A DNA stretch of 64,000 nt, taken from contig JADLSH010000133.1 in assembly GCA_016169945.1 (NCBI GenBank), positions 124,001 through 188,000 on the forward strand. Reading direction: 5' to 3'. Source of the stretch: Trachythela sp. YZ-2020 (lineage: Eukaryota; Cnidaria; Anthozoa; Malacalcyonacea; Clavulariidae). The position numbers and the translations under genes are program-made. Of this stretch, positions 55,424 to 64,000 are shown one piece after another (the first letter of the stretch is position 1; each line of letters starts with the position of its first letter). The notes under the pieces are model-generated. The model saw nothing but the letters and a program-made list of their open reading frames with translations. It ran no database searches and was not told where the DNA came from.

Positions 55424-55860
55424 CAGGGTTGGTCGATTGCTCTTTTGAATGCCAAATAACTCGAATTTGGCTTCTTTATTTTTCTTTCGGCCTCGAAAAA
55501 AAGTTTGGTTCTTTTTGGCCTCTTCACAGTTTACAAGAATTTTACGAAAATTTTGTTCATTCTTATTACAAAACATTGACGTTAGGAAAATCGATAGCAT
55601 TTTCAAGTAATATCATTGTCAGAAAGAACCTGGTTGCAATTCCAATCCTAGCCAATCAGATTCAATCAAATTCTGCCGATTGTAAGGTTGATAAACCATA
55701 ACCAATCATAATTCAGCATAGCACTGCGTTCGCAGATGTCCTAATTTGACTTATTTTTGGCTTCTTTTCGACAGAAAGATGTTTGGCCTCTTTTGGTCGA
55801 TTTTGGCCACTTTTTGAATGGTATTTGGCTTCGAGCATTCGCTGAAGTCTACCAACCCTG
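55424..55860. mobile_element. Non-autonomous hAT element, 437 bp
   Basis: CAGGGTTGGTCGA and TCTACCAACCCTG ends, with 8 bp flanks CTGTATAT (55416-55423) and CTGTATTT (55861-55868), 7 of 8 identical. The interior has repeated TTTGGCTTCTTTT and GGCCTC words and no transposase. Confidence 0.82.
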
Positions 55861-55869
55861 CTGTATTTG

Positions 55870-56895
55870 AGAATTTAAATGTAATAATTATCTTGCCCTA
55901 AAATAGAGGAAATGGCATTTCAGGTACAGGGGGTGCATGCTCCCGGATCCCTCACATGTTCTCGCACCTTCCGCGCTCGTTTCTCCATCCCACGTCTTTC
56001 GCGCTGGCGATGCCACTGCATGCACCCATCTCACGCAGGTTTTTTTCGCGATACTCCGTTTTTGGCGCCTACTGGAATAGTAGTCGCCTATGTCAGCAAC
56101 GTGGACAGATCCGGATCAGATCCGATTTTCACTTTTCCTGCGAACAGGCTCTTTGCATAGGTTAAGCCCGCATCTGCGTAGGTTTCCGAACAGTTTACGC
56201 CAATGCCTTGCCAATGCCTATAAATGGTTTTATCATATGACAACAAGTGCATCGGAGATTCATTTTATCACTCAGCGTGGCACGCACTTCTCGAGATTTG
56301 TTGGCATTAGAATTTAGTGAAAAGATTCGCAAAATATCTGCAAATTTTGAGCTCCAAAGAATAGTTTCTTCAGTATTGAGGTAAGCTGTTTTGAATTGTA
56401 GAGTATACACAGTCTCACATTTTCAGTAAAGTATAAGATACAGGATCTTGTTTCGAATTTATCAGTTTAAATTACAAATATATGATCGAAATGTTCGTTG
56501 ATATCAGATACTGTATGTTGCAGCATGCATTTATTATTTGCATTATTTGCTATAAAAATTTGGTAAAATTTGACGAGATTGCAACGTAATTTATTGTATT
56601 TTACCGACATATAGCGTGTGTTCAATCAGTGAGACTATTTATTGTTTATCAAGGCCTCGATCAAGGCTATAAATCTCGTTTATTTTTGAAGCTTCGATGA
56701 CGATTAAATTATGCAATTAGTCAGACTATTTCATCAATAATTTTCTGATTTATATCCTATAAAGGAAATTAATTAAAGTGATTTTACATTTATTTCATCA
56801 ATTTCTGAATTTAATATATCCTAGAAAGGAAATAAATTGAAATGGTTTTAAAGTATAAATGTGCATTTTAAAAACAAAACATGCCATTGACTTTA
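55870..56895. other. Gene-free stretch with a GC-richer island
   Basis: 55925-56160 is less AT-rich (TGCATGCTCCCGGATCC etc.); three overlapping plus frames there are anonymous. No splice-supported exon found. The remainder is AT-rich. Confidence 0.4.
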
Positions 56896-56899
56896 ACTT

Positions 56900-57165
56900 T
56901 ACTGTCGTTCCAATTGAAGTGTTCCTAAAATATTGCATCAATTCAATACCTAGAGTTTATCAATTCATTCCATGAAAATTGATCAACTTCCTGTTTGTGT
57001 GTGTGAATCGACCAATGGCGTCTCATTTCAGTGACTGATTGGCCAATTGGGAACAAGTATGCTAGTAAACAGGAAGTTGAGCAATTTTTGAGCAAATGTA
57101 TTGATGTCAACTTAGGTAATGAATTGATGCAATATTTTAGGAAAACTTCAATTGGAACGACAGTA
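56900..57165. mobile_element. Mariner-type MITE, 43 bp ends, TA target duplication
   Basis: CTGTCGTTCCAATTGAAG and about 25 further bases at 56902-56944 match the complement of 57121-57163 with one mismatch, flanked by TA on both sides. A second inner inverted pair (CAACTTCCTGTTT / AAACAGGAAGTTG) makes nearly the whole element fold back. Confidence 0.85.
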
Positions 57166-57374
57166 ATGGTTGCAGGAGGTCATGGCTATCTATAAAGCTT
57201 GACAAATTATGGTTATTTATAACATCTGATAAATTTTCTGACAAATCGCCTCACTTTCTTTATAAAGCTGACATATCCAATATCATTAATAATTCATGAG
57301 GAAATTAGCGAAACATTACTTTGCTCAAATGATAATGCTGGATTACCCTGCTAGCAGAGTGTGCTTAAACACAC

Positions 57375-57485
57375 TGCACAATTGCTCCAGTGGGGAACAC
57401 AAAGAAATCTTGTTCATTGGACCAGTGGAAAACACAAATAAATCTTGTTTATTGGACCAGTGGGGAACACAAAGAAATCGTCGAA
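57375..57485 (+). repeat. Short tandem repeat, ~40 bp unit, 2.5 copies
   Basis: CCAGTGGGGAACACAAAGAA, ATCTTGTTCATTGGACCAGT and slight variants repeat between 57385 and 57480. Overlapping frames there are repeat translations. Confidence 0.75.
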
Positions 57486-57489
57486 GAGA

Positions 57490-59780
57490 TATCACATACT
57501 GTTAATAAACTTTTTTGCTTACAAATTATATTGCAAAATATCAATATGAACATTTTTCAATTATATATTATAACAACTTCCCAGGACTGATTGACGCGTC
57601 ACATTTGCTATTCGCTAATGAAAGTATTTGGAAACTGTATGTTTGTGTGATATGTAATAGACTGTCTTTATTCTAATAAAATGATCATTTCATACATTTT
57701 AAATGCATTAAGCGTATTTCTTTCTTTCTTTCTGACTCAGTAGACGCCATGTACGCTACAGCGTACCTATTTTTATTGTTGTTACACAGAACACTATAAG
57801 TAGAGAAAAACGCGAAAAGCCCCATCTGAATCTATAGGAAGAGAGCTAGTTTAGAATTGATAAAGCTATCAAGCTGTATTAATCCAGTTAATTTAGTCTT
57901 AGTTATTAATAACTTTACGCGCAGGCACCACGTAATTAAGCTTGCATCAAATTCTTTACTTTACGCTTTAATATGAACCTATAGGCTGACATACCGAGGT
58001 CGGAATGCTATTTTGGATCATTCAATTTTGGAATGCTACTTTGGATAATATATTAAATAAATAGATTTGTGCATGTCTAATGATTTAAAATGTTCTCGAA
58101 ATATTTCCTACTGTCTTATTAAATGTCGCAACAGCAATGAAATTAAAATTTAAAAAAGAAAACTCGAAACAATGAAACAAGAAAGTATAAATTCTTCATC
58201 CCATAACGACCTTTAAAAATGACGTGTTCGAAACGTAACTCGCACTAAACACACAAATGGACATGTATATAGCCCCTAAAGCCCCGATCAAATCAGGATG
58301 AAAGTTCATGACTCCCATCGAGAGTTGCAATTCTCGCTCGCATTTGACCGGCAACTCTCAGTCTCATCAACTCCCATCCTCGTTTGACCTGGGCTTTACG
58401 TTAAATAATTCACCTAAATTGTTGCAGTCCATTTTTATCCAGCAGTAGAAGACAATCTCGATTCATGCACAAAGATCGAAGCAACTACTGTAACAAAGCC
58501 ATGATATGTTAAATAGAATTGCCTGCATATCTGCAGAATAGCAACAGGCAAACGGGTGCACGCATGCATGTAGCATGCACGAATTCAATCTGTTTAAGTA
58601 ACTGCCGATAAGGTAGAAGGTTTAGGTGGATGGATATTTCGAGTGAAATAATATATACAATATTTTCAATACCTGAACGAGAAAATGCAACTCTTAAGTC
58701 CTCCGACAGGAATTGAACCAATATACTGCCAATACTCTATTATTCTGTTTCATGGACCTTTGAAAGCTTAATAAAGTAACATTGCAGTGAAACGCAATTT
58801 TGAACCACCGTGGTGTTTTCTACGTATATTCGAATCATTAAAATAACATTATATATATAGCACAAGTCTCTGAAGACCTGCCGAGTTCAGGGATTACAGT
58901 AAATCCGAATATTTAATAACGCCAAAAAGAGAGGGAGAGAGATGGCAACCTGTCTCAAATGTGTGGGGCGCTAAGCCTTAAGTGTTGCTAACCATGAATA
59001 TCGCTGCGGTAAAAGCTAAAATAGAAATGAGGATTCCTATAAACTGTCACTTGCTACGATTTCAATCAATCTAAAAGTTTCCTGCTAATCGATCGGTGTA
59101 TAAAATAAGACTCTGTGGCGTTTTTAATAGTGGATATTTTATTAAATCTCGGCACGTTAAGGGGTGAAACTGGATTACGGTACATACACAATTATGTACA
59201 ATTTCAACGTTTGCTTATGATAACTTAATTATTAGAAGAAAGTTATTGCTATTGTCTATGATGAAAAGAGAAATCTTAATTACTTTTTGACAACTTTATA
59301 TTATTTCACTAGTATTCAGTTTTCGCCAATTTGTCATAAAAGGACAATATATATAGATTGTGGAATATTAGCAGCTGCAGTATTCTGTCATGCATCTCTA
59401 ATGATGATACATTATATCCATTAATCCATGCGCATTAATGAATTGTTCCATGGGAACAATTTTACGCAGAGTTGTTCTAGGCATTTTTGTGTAACCAAGT
59501 TTGATTCAACTTTTCCATAGATTGAAACGTGCCGGCAGTATCAGAACTTTCTTAAGGAATTATTTAAGTACATAAACTGAATACCCTTTTCTACAATTCC
59601 CCACAAAGGTAAACATGTCACAAAATTGTGTACAAAATTAAAATATTTTCAATCAGTTTTACTTATTATTAGTTTTTTTGCATTAAGTGAAATTAAACAT
59701 GAACCAAAGCGTGTCTATTTAAACAAACAGCTAATATCAGTAATCACCATTTGTCCTCGGAACTCCGTGTTGGACAGCCA
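57490..59780. other. Gene-free stretch
   Basis: Contains a TTTC microsatellite (57719-57733), a GTACGCTACAGCGTAC hairpin (57750-57766), and a possible foldback near 58275-58390 (CCCGATCAAATCAGGATG versus CATCCTCGTTTGACCTGGG). No coding exon is supported. Confidence 0.4.
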
Positions 59781-59783
59781 AGG

Positions 59784-59855
59784 TATATAAGCTTGAGAAA
59801 GAAACGCGAATATTTGAAAACAGACCAGTTTCTATTATCGAAAGTTGTTTCACGG
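59784..59855 (+). promoter_or_regulatory. TATA promoter and non-coding first exon
   Basis: GGTATATAAGC (59782-59792) precedes, by about 28 bp, a purine-rich leader that ends CACGG|GTAAGTG (donor at 59856). The likely partner is the signal-peptide exon at 62853; spacing and splice sites agree but are unproven. Confidence 0.45.
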
Positions 59856-59859
59856 GTAA

Positions 59860-60330
59860 GTGTCTGATCATATTTTAAACTAATTCAACGCTTATATATA
59901 ATGATACATTAAATATTTATGTGATTAGATAGCTGTGCCTTAACGAAAGGTTAATCCCTGTTGCGTAGGTTTAAATCCCTTTAAAGTAAAAGAGTGCACA
60001 ATGCGTTTTTAGCTAGGGTTGGAGAACTCGTGATCTCATTTTACTCCTCGCAGTTCAAATAGCAAAAAATTAATGTCCTTAAAATTTGATATCGCTCTCG
60101 TTTATGAATCATATACCTGGGATCATAGCCCTAAGTATAAGGGCGTGATATACGTCTCAATGAAGAACTTTAATATCTTACCCTGCATGTTCATTAATTT
60201 TGTGTACACCTTCTGGATTTGCAAGCAATCTTGGGGAAAATGAAGCATGAGATTAGCGAACGGCAGCAAATTATAGGTGTATGATGGTCATGCGCGCGCG
60301 TAGACAGGATTAATCACCTCGTTGAGATGC
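59860..60330. other. Probable intron, no feature
   Basis: AT-rich sequence without recognised repeats or frames. Confidence 0.35.
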
Positions 60331-60333
60331 CAT

Positions 60334-60720
60334 ATGGGGCTTCGGTAACGCAGTCATTAGAGCAAGCGCCTTTCACCTCTGAGATCGTGGGTTTGATTCT
60401 CGCTACGGACTCATGACACTTGTGTGAAAGGAGTCTGTCAACACTCTACCGAAAGTCGTGGGGTTTCTCCGGGTACTCCGGTTTCCTCCCAAAATGTTCA
60501 GACAGGGTTGGTTTGGATAACCCCCAAACTAACCCTTCGGCCTTCGATCGTAACTGTGCTACCTGATCAGACATGAGTCATACGGTGGCAGCCAGAGGCG
60601 CCTTTAATAAGTCTTTGACTCGACCAAGTCGAGCTACGTCCTTCGTAATTCAGCTCAGCTCTTAGCTGCAAGTTATAGGGTGATTAGCACACACCACTTA
60701 CTTACTTACTTATACTTACA
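60334..60720 (+). mobile_element. tRNA-derived SINE
   Basis: The head shows A-box-like TAACGCAGTCATTAGAGC, a TTTCACCTCTGAGA anticodon-region segment reminiscent of tRNA-Glu, and B-box-like GGGTTTGATTCTC. It is followed by the GTTTCTCCGGGTACTCCGG core and TTTCCTCCC, a motif shared by many invertebrate SINEs. The tail contains AATTCAGCTCAGCTCTTAGC (from 60657) and ends in (CTTA)n. The tail motif matches the LINE 3' UTR at 29053-29070. It lies inside the putative intron of the signal-peptide gene. Confidence 0.75.
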
Positions 60721-60724
60721 TATA

Positions 60725-61620
60725 TACTTACAACCATAAATCATACGACATTATTGATCACCCTTTTGTAAGAGAGTGAAGTCCTCGGCATGATTCGTTC
60801 ATGCATCGTTTACTTACTTGGCTGATAAACTAATGCCGGAATACCAGCCTTTGGTGTTGGCTAACCTGCAATGGATAACTGATACTATACAAGGGGTGTG
60901 GTCACTTTCATTTGCTTGTCACCAGAAGTCTGGGCTAAACTCTGGCCCGATTCGTCATATTGCTTTCCTACTTAAACTAAACTGATCAAATTATCACAGT
61001 ATATATGGCCGTCGATGTTTGAATGACAATTGTATGTAAGGGTTTGATCAAATCTTATACGATAAAGACGTTATTCTGACTGCATGAAAGTTAGGCTTTT
61101 TGCAGGCGTATACATAAAGTTAATAACGATAGCAGTTTTCTGCATCCAAAAACATGACACAAAAGTATATCTTGAAGCGGCTTTGTATATGATCAAGGCC
61201 GATGTGTTTCAATGTTTAAAATTGAATTAAATTGCGTGGATTAAGCAAGCAGGAAATGCTGGGTGCCTACAAACCTGGATGTCAAAAGGTTTCTGTAAAA
61301 AGAATGATTGCTCGTAGTCAGTTGGAGTATGACCAGACCTGATAATTATTTACTAGACATTTCACTACATAAATATTATCGATCGTATATCGTTATTGTC
61401 TGTCTTTAAAAGGACGTTACCTCGCGAAGTTGTGGAATATATGTGCTTGTATAAGGGTGAACCTTTAACTCTATACGTTTAATGTAATTATAAAATATTC
61501 TATAAAACTTACAACCATATACTGCATTAGCCCAGAATTGACAAGTTATATAACATGAAATTGCATTTAATTCTAAAGATTGCTTGCAAACATCATTGAT
61601 TGCCATTTTTTATGATCTAT
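60725..61620. other. Probable intron, no feature
   Basis: AT-rich; the minus frame at 61406-61606 has no protein motif. Confidence 0.35.
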
Positions 61621-61624
61621 ATAA

Positions 61625-62680
61625 CATTGTTCGTTGTTCTTCCTCGTCATGGTTAACGACCTGTCTTCCTCGCTTCCACTTTACAAGTATGTGGACGATT
61701 GCTCGACTTTTGCGACGATTGTCCGTTGTTCTTCCTCGTCATGGTTAACGACCTGTCTTCCTCGCTTCCACTTTACAAGTATGTGGACGATTGCTCGACT
61801 TATGAAATTATTTCCACCACTGCCGTTGTTCCATCAGCTTTGCAACGAGAAATTGATAATATTTCCCGGTGGTCGACAGCCAACAATATGAGACTCAATG
61901 TTACGAAGACTAAAGAGTTCACCGTATTATTTCTGAAAAATCCTCCCGTGCTTCCTCCACTTACCATCAATCAAGTACCTTTGGAATCCGTGCAATCATT
62001 TAAATTGTTGGGCGTTATGTTATCATCTGATCTTAAATGGGAAACGCATATAAATTATATTTGTTCTAAAGCAAGCAGCCGTTTGTACGCTCTAAGGACG
62101 CTTAAACGGAGTGGTGTTCCTGCTACAGATCTCTGTTCTGTTTTTTGTTACTTTGTCAGGCCTATTCTCGAATACGCGTGTCCTGTGTGGCATTTTTCGC
62201 TGACGGTACTGCAGAAAGACAACGTTGAACATATACAAAGGCGTGCTGTCCGAATCATCTATCCTCATCTCTCGTATGCAAGGTTTATGTGAACTTAACT
62301 TATCAACCCTTTTTGAAAGGAGAGAATCTATATGCCGGACTTTCTATGAACGTTCTTTGTCTCCGGACTGTAATTTAAATGACTTGATTCCTCGGCCTGT
62401 TCCTCACCGCTATCACTTCCGGGACGCACGAAAAATTCCATTGATTAAGTGTAGGACTAATAGATTCCAGAACAGTTTTTTACCATCGTGTGTTAGGTTA
62501 TGGGATAATTGTATTTGGTTCATCCAATTTCTATCATATAGACATGTTAGTAAATACCTTAACTAGATATTTTAACTATTTTAACTATTTTTAATCAATT
62601 GTAACTTGAGTTTTTCAATTTTCAGATACGTCTGTAGATTGCCATTCAAGTGTTTTAATAATAAATTCAAATTAAAAATT
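61625..62680 (+). mobile_element. CR1-like LINE 3' half with a duplicated catalytic segment
   Basis: FFLVMVNDLSSSLPLYKYVD with the YVDD motif appears twice because about 80 bp repeats with a 91 bp period (61631-61710 and 61722-61801). The frame from 61699 continues LGVMLSSDLKWETHINYICS, RPILEYACPVWH, VEHIQRRAVRIIYP, then shifts near 62285 to LCELNLSTLFERRESICRTF and ends near 62510. The 3' UTR has GATTGCCATTCAAGTG and TAATAAATTCAAATT, an end of the same type as the LINE at 29060-29115. Inactive. Confidence 0.85.
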
Positions 62681-62852
62681 ATGTATATAGTACATGGTTC
62701 TTTGAAATTATTATGTACCACCTACGCTTTCACAGCTTAGACTGTAGGCGAATGACAAATTGTTTACAGCATTCTGCATATTGTTTGAAATAGCTTGCAC
62801 TTATATCACGGGAGGCGCTTATTCTCAAACATATTCTTATTACATCTCACAG

Positions 62853-62933
62853 GACGAGCAAAGCACAACGAAATGTTGAAGTTCCTAATCAACATCGCAA
62901 TTTTGGCTGGGCTCGCCATCCAGGAGAGTAGTG
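62853..62933 (+). CDS. Signal-peptide exon of a secreted-protein gene running out of the window
   Basis: A TATTACATCTCACAG acceptor (62852) opens an exon with a 20-base leader, then ATG at 62873: MLKFLINIAILAGLAIQESS, then a phase-1 G|GTAAGC donor at 62934. The leader has a Lys, a hydrophobic core and a plausible cleavage after small residues, typical of a secretory signal. Phase-1 junctions after the signal peptide are common in extracellular modular proteins, as in the fibrinogen-related gene here. With the TATA-bearing leader at 59784-59855 it would form a gene with a ~3.0 kb first intron. No second coding exon was identified before the window ends, so the product is unknown. Confidence 0.55.
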
Positions 62934-63429
62934 GTAAGCATATATTGCCGATTATCTTCTATAACTTTTCTAAGAAACTGTTTGTGACTAATATTGTCCT
63001 TTGTACAATTTTTAACGTTCTCATAAACTTTTCGATTATAAGCATGGAAATACCATTGTCAGTGCTTTTATTTAAAAATAGCAAGATTTGATTAGACTTT
63101 TTACTTTATATTATTTAGAATACGCAAATAAATAAACCAATTAGCCGCTATACTGTATAGATAATTATGCAATATATAGCTATCTGCAAGTGAGTGAATT
63201 TATTATCAGGCGAGTGAAGTAATTTAAAAAATCTCAATTAACCAAAACAAGAAGTTGGGATACAGTAGCAGCGAAGGACAGTGAGCTTAAAAATGTACAA
63301 ATCATGATATATTTTAATATAGATCGACCTGATATAGAGTTATCTAGTAAAGGCGCCGGTTTAGGTTATGAATGGTCGGTCCAGCCATCTTGGTACGAGT
63401 TAAGCTTTGTTTGGCTTAATTTGGGTCAA

Positions 63430-63650
63430 TTTATATAGTTTAGTTTGTTTAGTGTAGTAACTTAGTATACTTTGAGTTAGATTCGTTTCAGAGTAATTTA
63501 GTGTTATTAGTTTAGTTTAACTAAACGTTTAATTCAGTTTAGTTTAGTTTAGTTCAGTTTAGTTTGTATTAGATTCGCAAAGATTCATTTAGTTTAGTTT
63601 ACATTTAGTTTAGTTTAGCATAGATTATAGTTTAGTTTAGTTATATAATT
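63430..63650 (+). repeat. Degenerate TTTAG microsatellite
   Basis: Irregular runs of AGTTT/TTTAGTTTAG interrupted by single changes; it lies in the presumed intron of the signal-peptide gene. Confidence 0.85.
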
Positions 63651-63854
63651 ATTATATAATGTCGGCAGGAGCCGGGCAAAAAGGACCAAATAAAAAACGC
63701 CACAACGGGCAAGTTATTATAAAACACTATGCCTTGGTCACTATAATATGGCGTCTCCCGAATGCTGATTCATTAGCCATGCCCCTGAATGCAGGATTTT
63801 TGGAGTATTGCGAAACACCAATTCCACACAAATTCCGTGGTTCTTAGCACTAAT

Positions 63855-63955
63855 TTCCGGACCTTCGCTCGAGACGTCGAAATACTTTTTTATATTTTTC
63901 AGGTGTTATAGAACCTTAATTCTACAAAGTTGTGAATATTGTATATCGCTATACC
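63855..63955 (+). mobile_element. Diverged Penelope-like terminal repeat
   Basis: ACCTTCGCTCGAGACGTCGA, then TTTTTCAGGTGTTATAG and CTATACCTGCACTGGAATCC follow the same order as the ends at 17660-17735 and 39790-39890 (CCTTCGCTCGAAACGTCGAA, TTTTTCAGG, CTATACTCTACCCACACTGG). The CAGACGA part and one arm of stem II are deleted, so the ribozyme fold is lost. Only an end is visible; the element body is not recognised to the left. Confidence 0.6.
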
Positions 63956-64000
63956 TGCACTGGAATCCAACACTCAGATAATTACTTGGAAATTAGACGG

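Overview
This 64 kb window looks like AT-rich, repeat-dense nuclear DNA from a eukaryote, most likely a cnidarian and probably an anthozoan (sea anemone or coral). The evidence is split genes with GT-AG introns, an apple/PAN plus fibrinogen-domain lectin-like gene, a single-exon rhodopsin-class GPCR, tRNA-derived SINEs, and fossils of many eukaryotic transposon classes (CR1-like LINEs, Penelope-like, MULE, PIF/Harbinger, P/THAP9-like, hAT, mariner MITEs). The species assignment is inference; no host gene is diagnostic by itself.

Layout. 0-7 kb: a LINE 3' end, a 1.4 kb dispersed repeat, a small SAP-like reading frame, then a complete but inactivated Mutator-like element (3338-7110) with ~710 bp inverted ends carrying a minisatellite, a 9 bp target duplication and a decayed transposase gene. 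8-14 kb: a Harbinger-type element abuts an intact GPCR gene (minus, 9448-10470), followed by Harbinger and P/THAP9-like transposase relics. 15-18 kb: a Penelope-like element with inverted terminal repeats that contain hammerhead-ribozyme-like sequence. 19-25 kb: a heptanucleotide array, hairpin-rich repeats, and the first copy of a duplicated promoter/first-exon region. 25-29 kb: a 2 kb DNA transposon with a 6 bp target duplication, then a 5'-truncated LINE. 29-37 kb: the main host gene, five phase-consistent exons (29951-36374, plus) encoding signal peptide, apple/PAN and fibrinogen C-terminal domains, broken by one in-frame TAA. Its introns hold MITEs, SINEs and a hAT element. 38-41 kb: a second, internally deleted Penelope-like element and MITEs. 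42-46.7 kb: a ~4.5 kb satellite with ~133 bp monomers and a ~930 bp higher-order period. 48-64 kb: MITEs, LINE pieces, a two-exon zinc-finger-type pseudogene, a minus-strand hypothetical split gene, hAT and mariner-type MITEs, a putative TATA promoter with a distant signal-peptide exon (59784-62933), a SINE and another LINE end.

Host genes supported: the GPCR, the fibrinogen-related gene, the signal-peptide gene running out of the window, and a hypothetical minus-strand gene near 55 kb. Nearly everything else recognisable is transposon-derived. No operon-like cooperation is expected or seen. The most unusual items are the ribozyme-like Penelope ends, the 77 bp palindromic insertion at the predicted catalytic Glu of the MULE transposase, the fibrinogen gene with a single stop next to a duplicated first exon, and the higher-order satellite.
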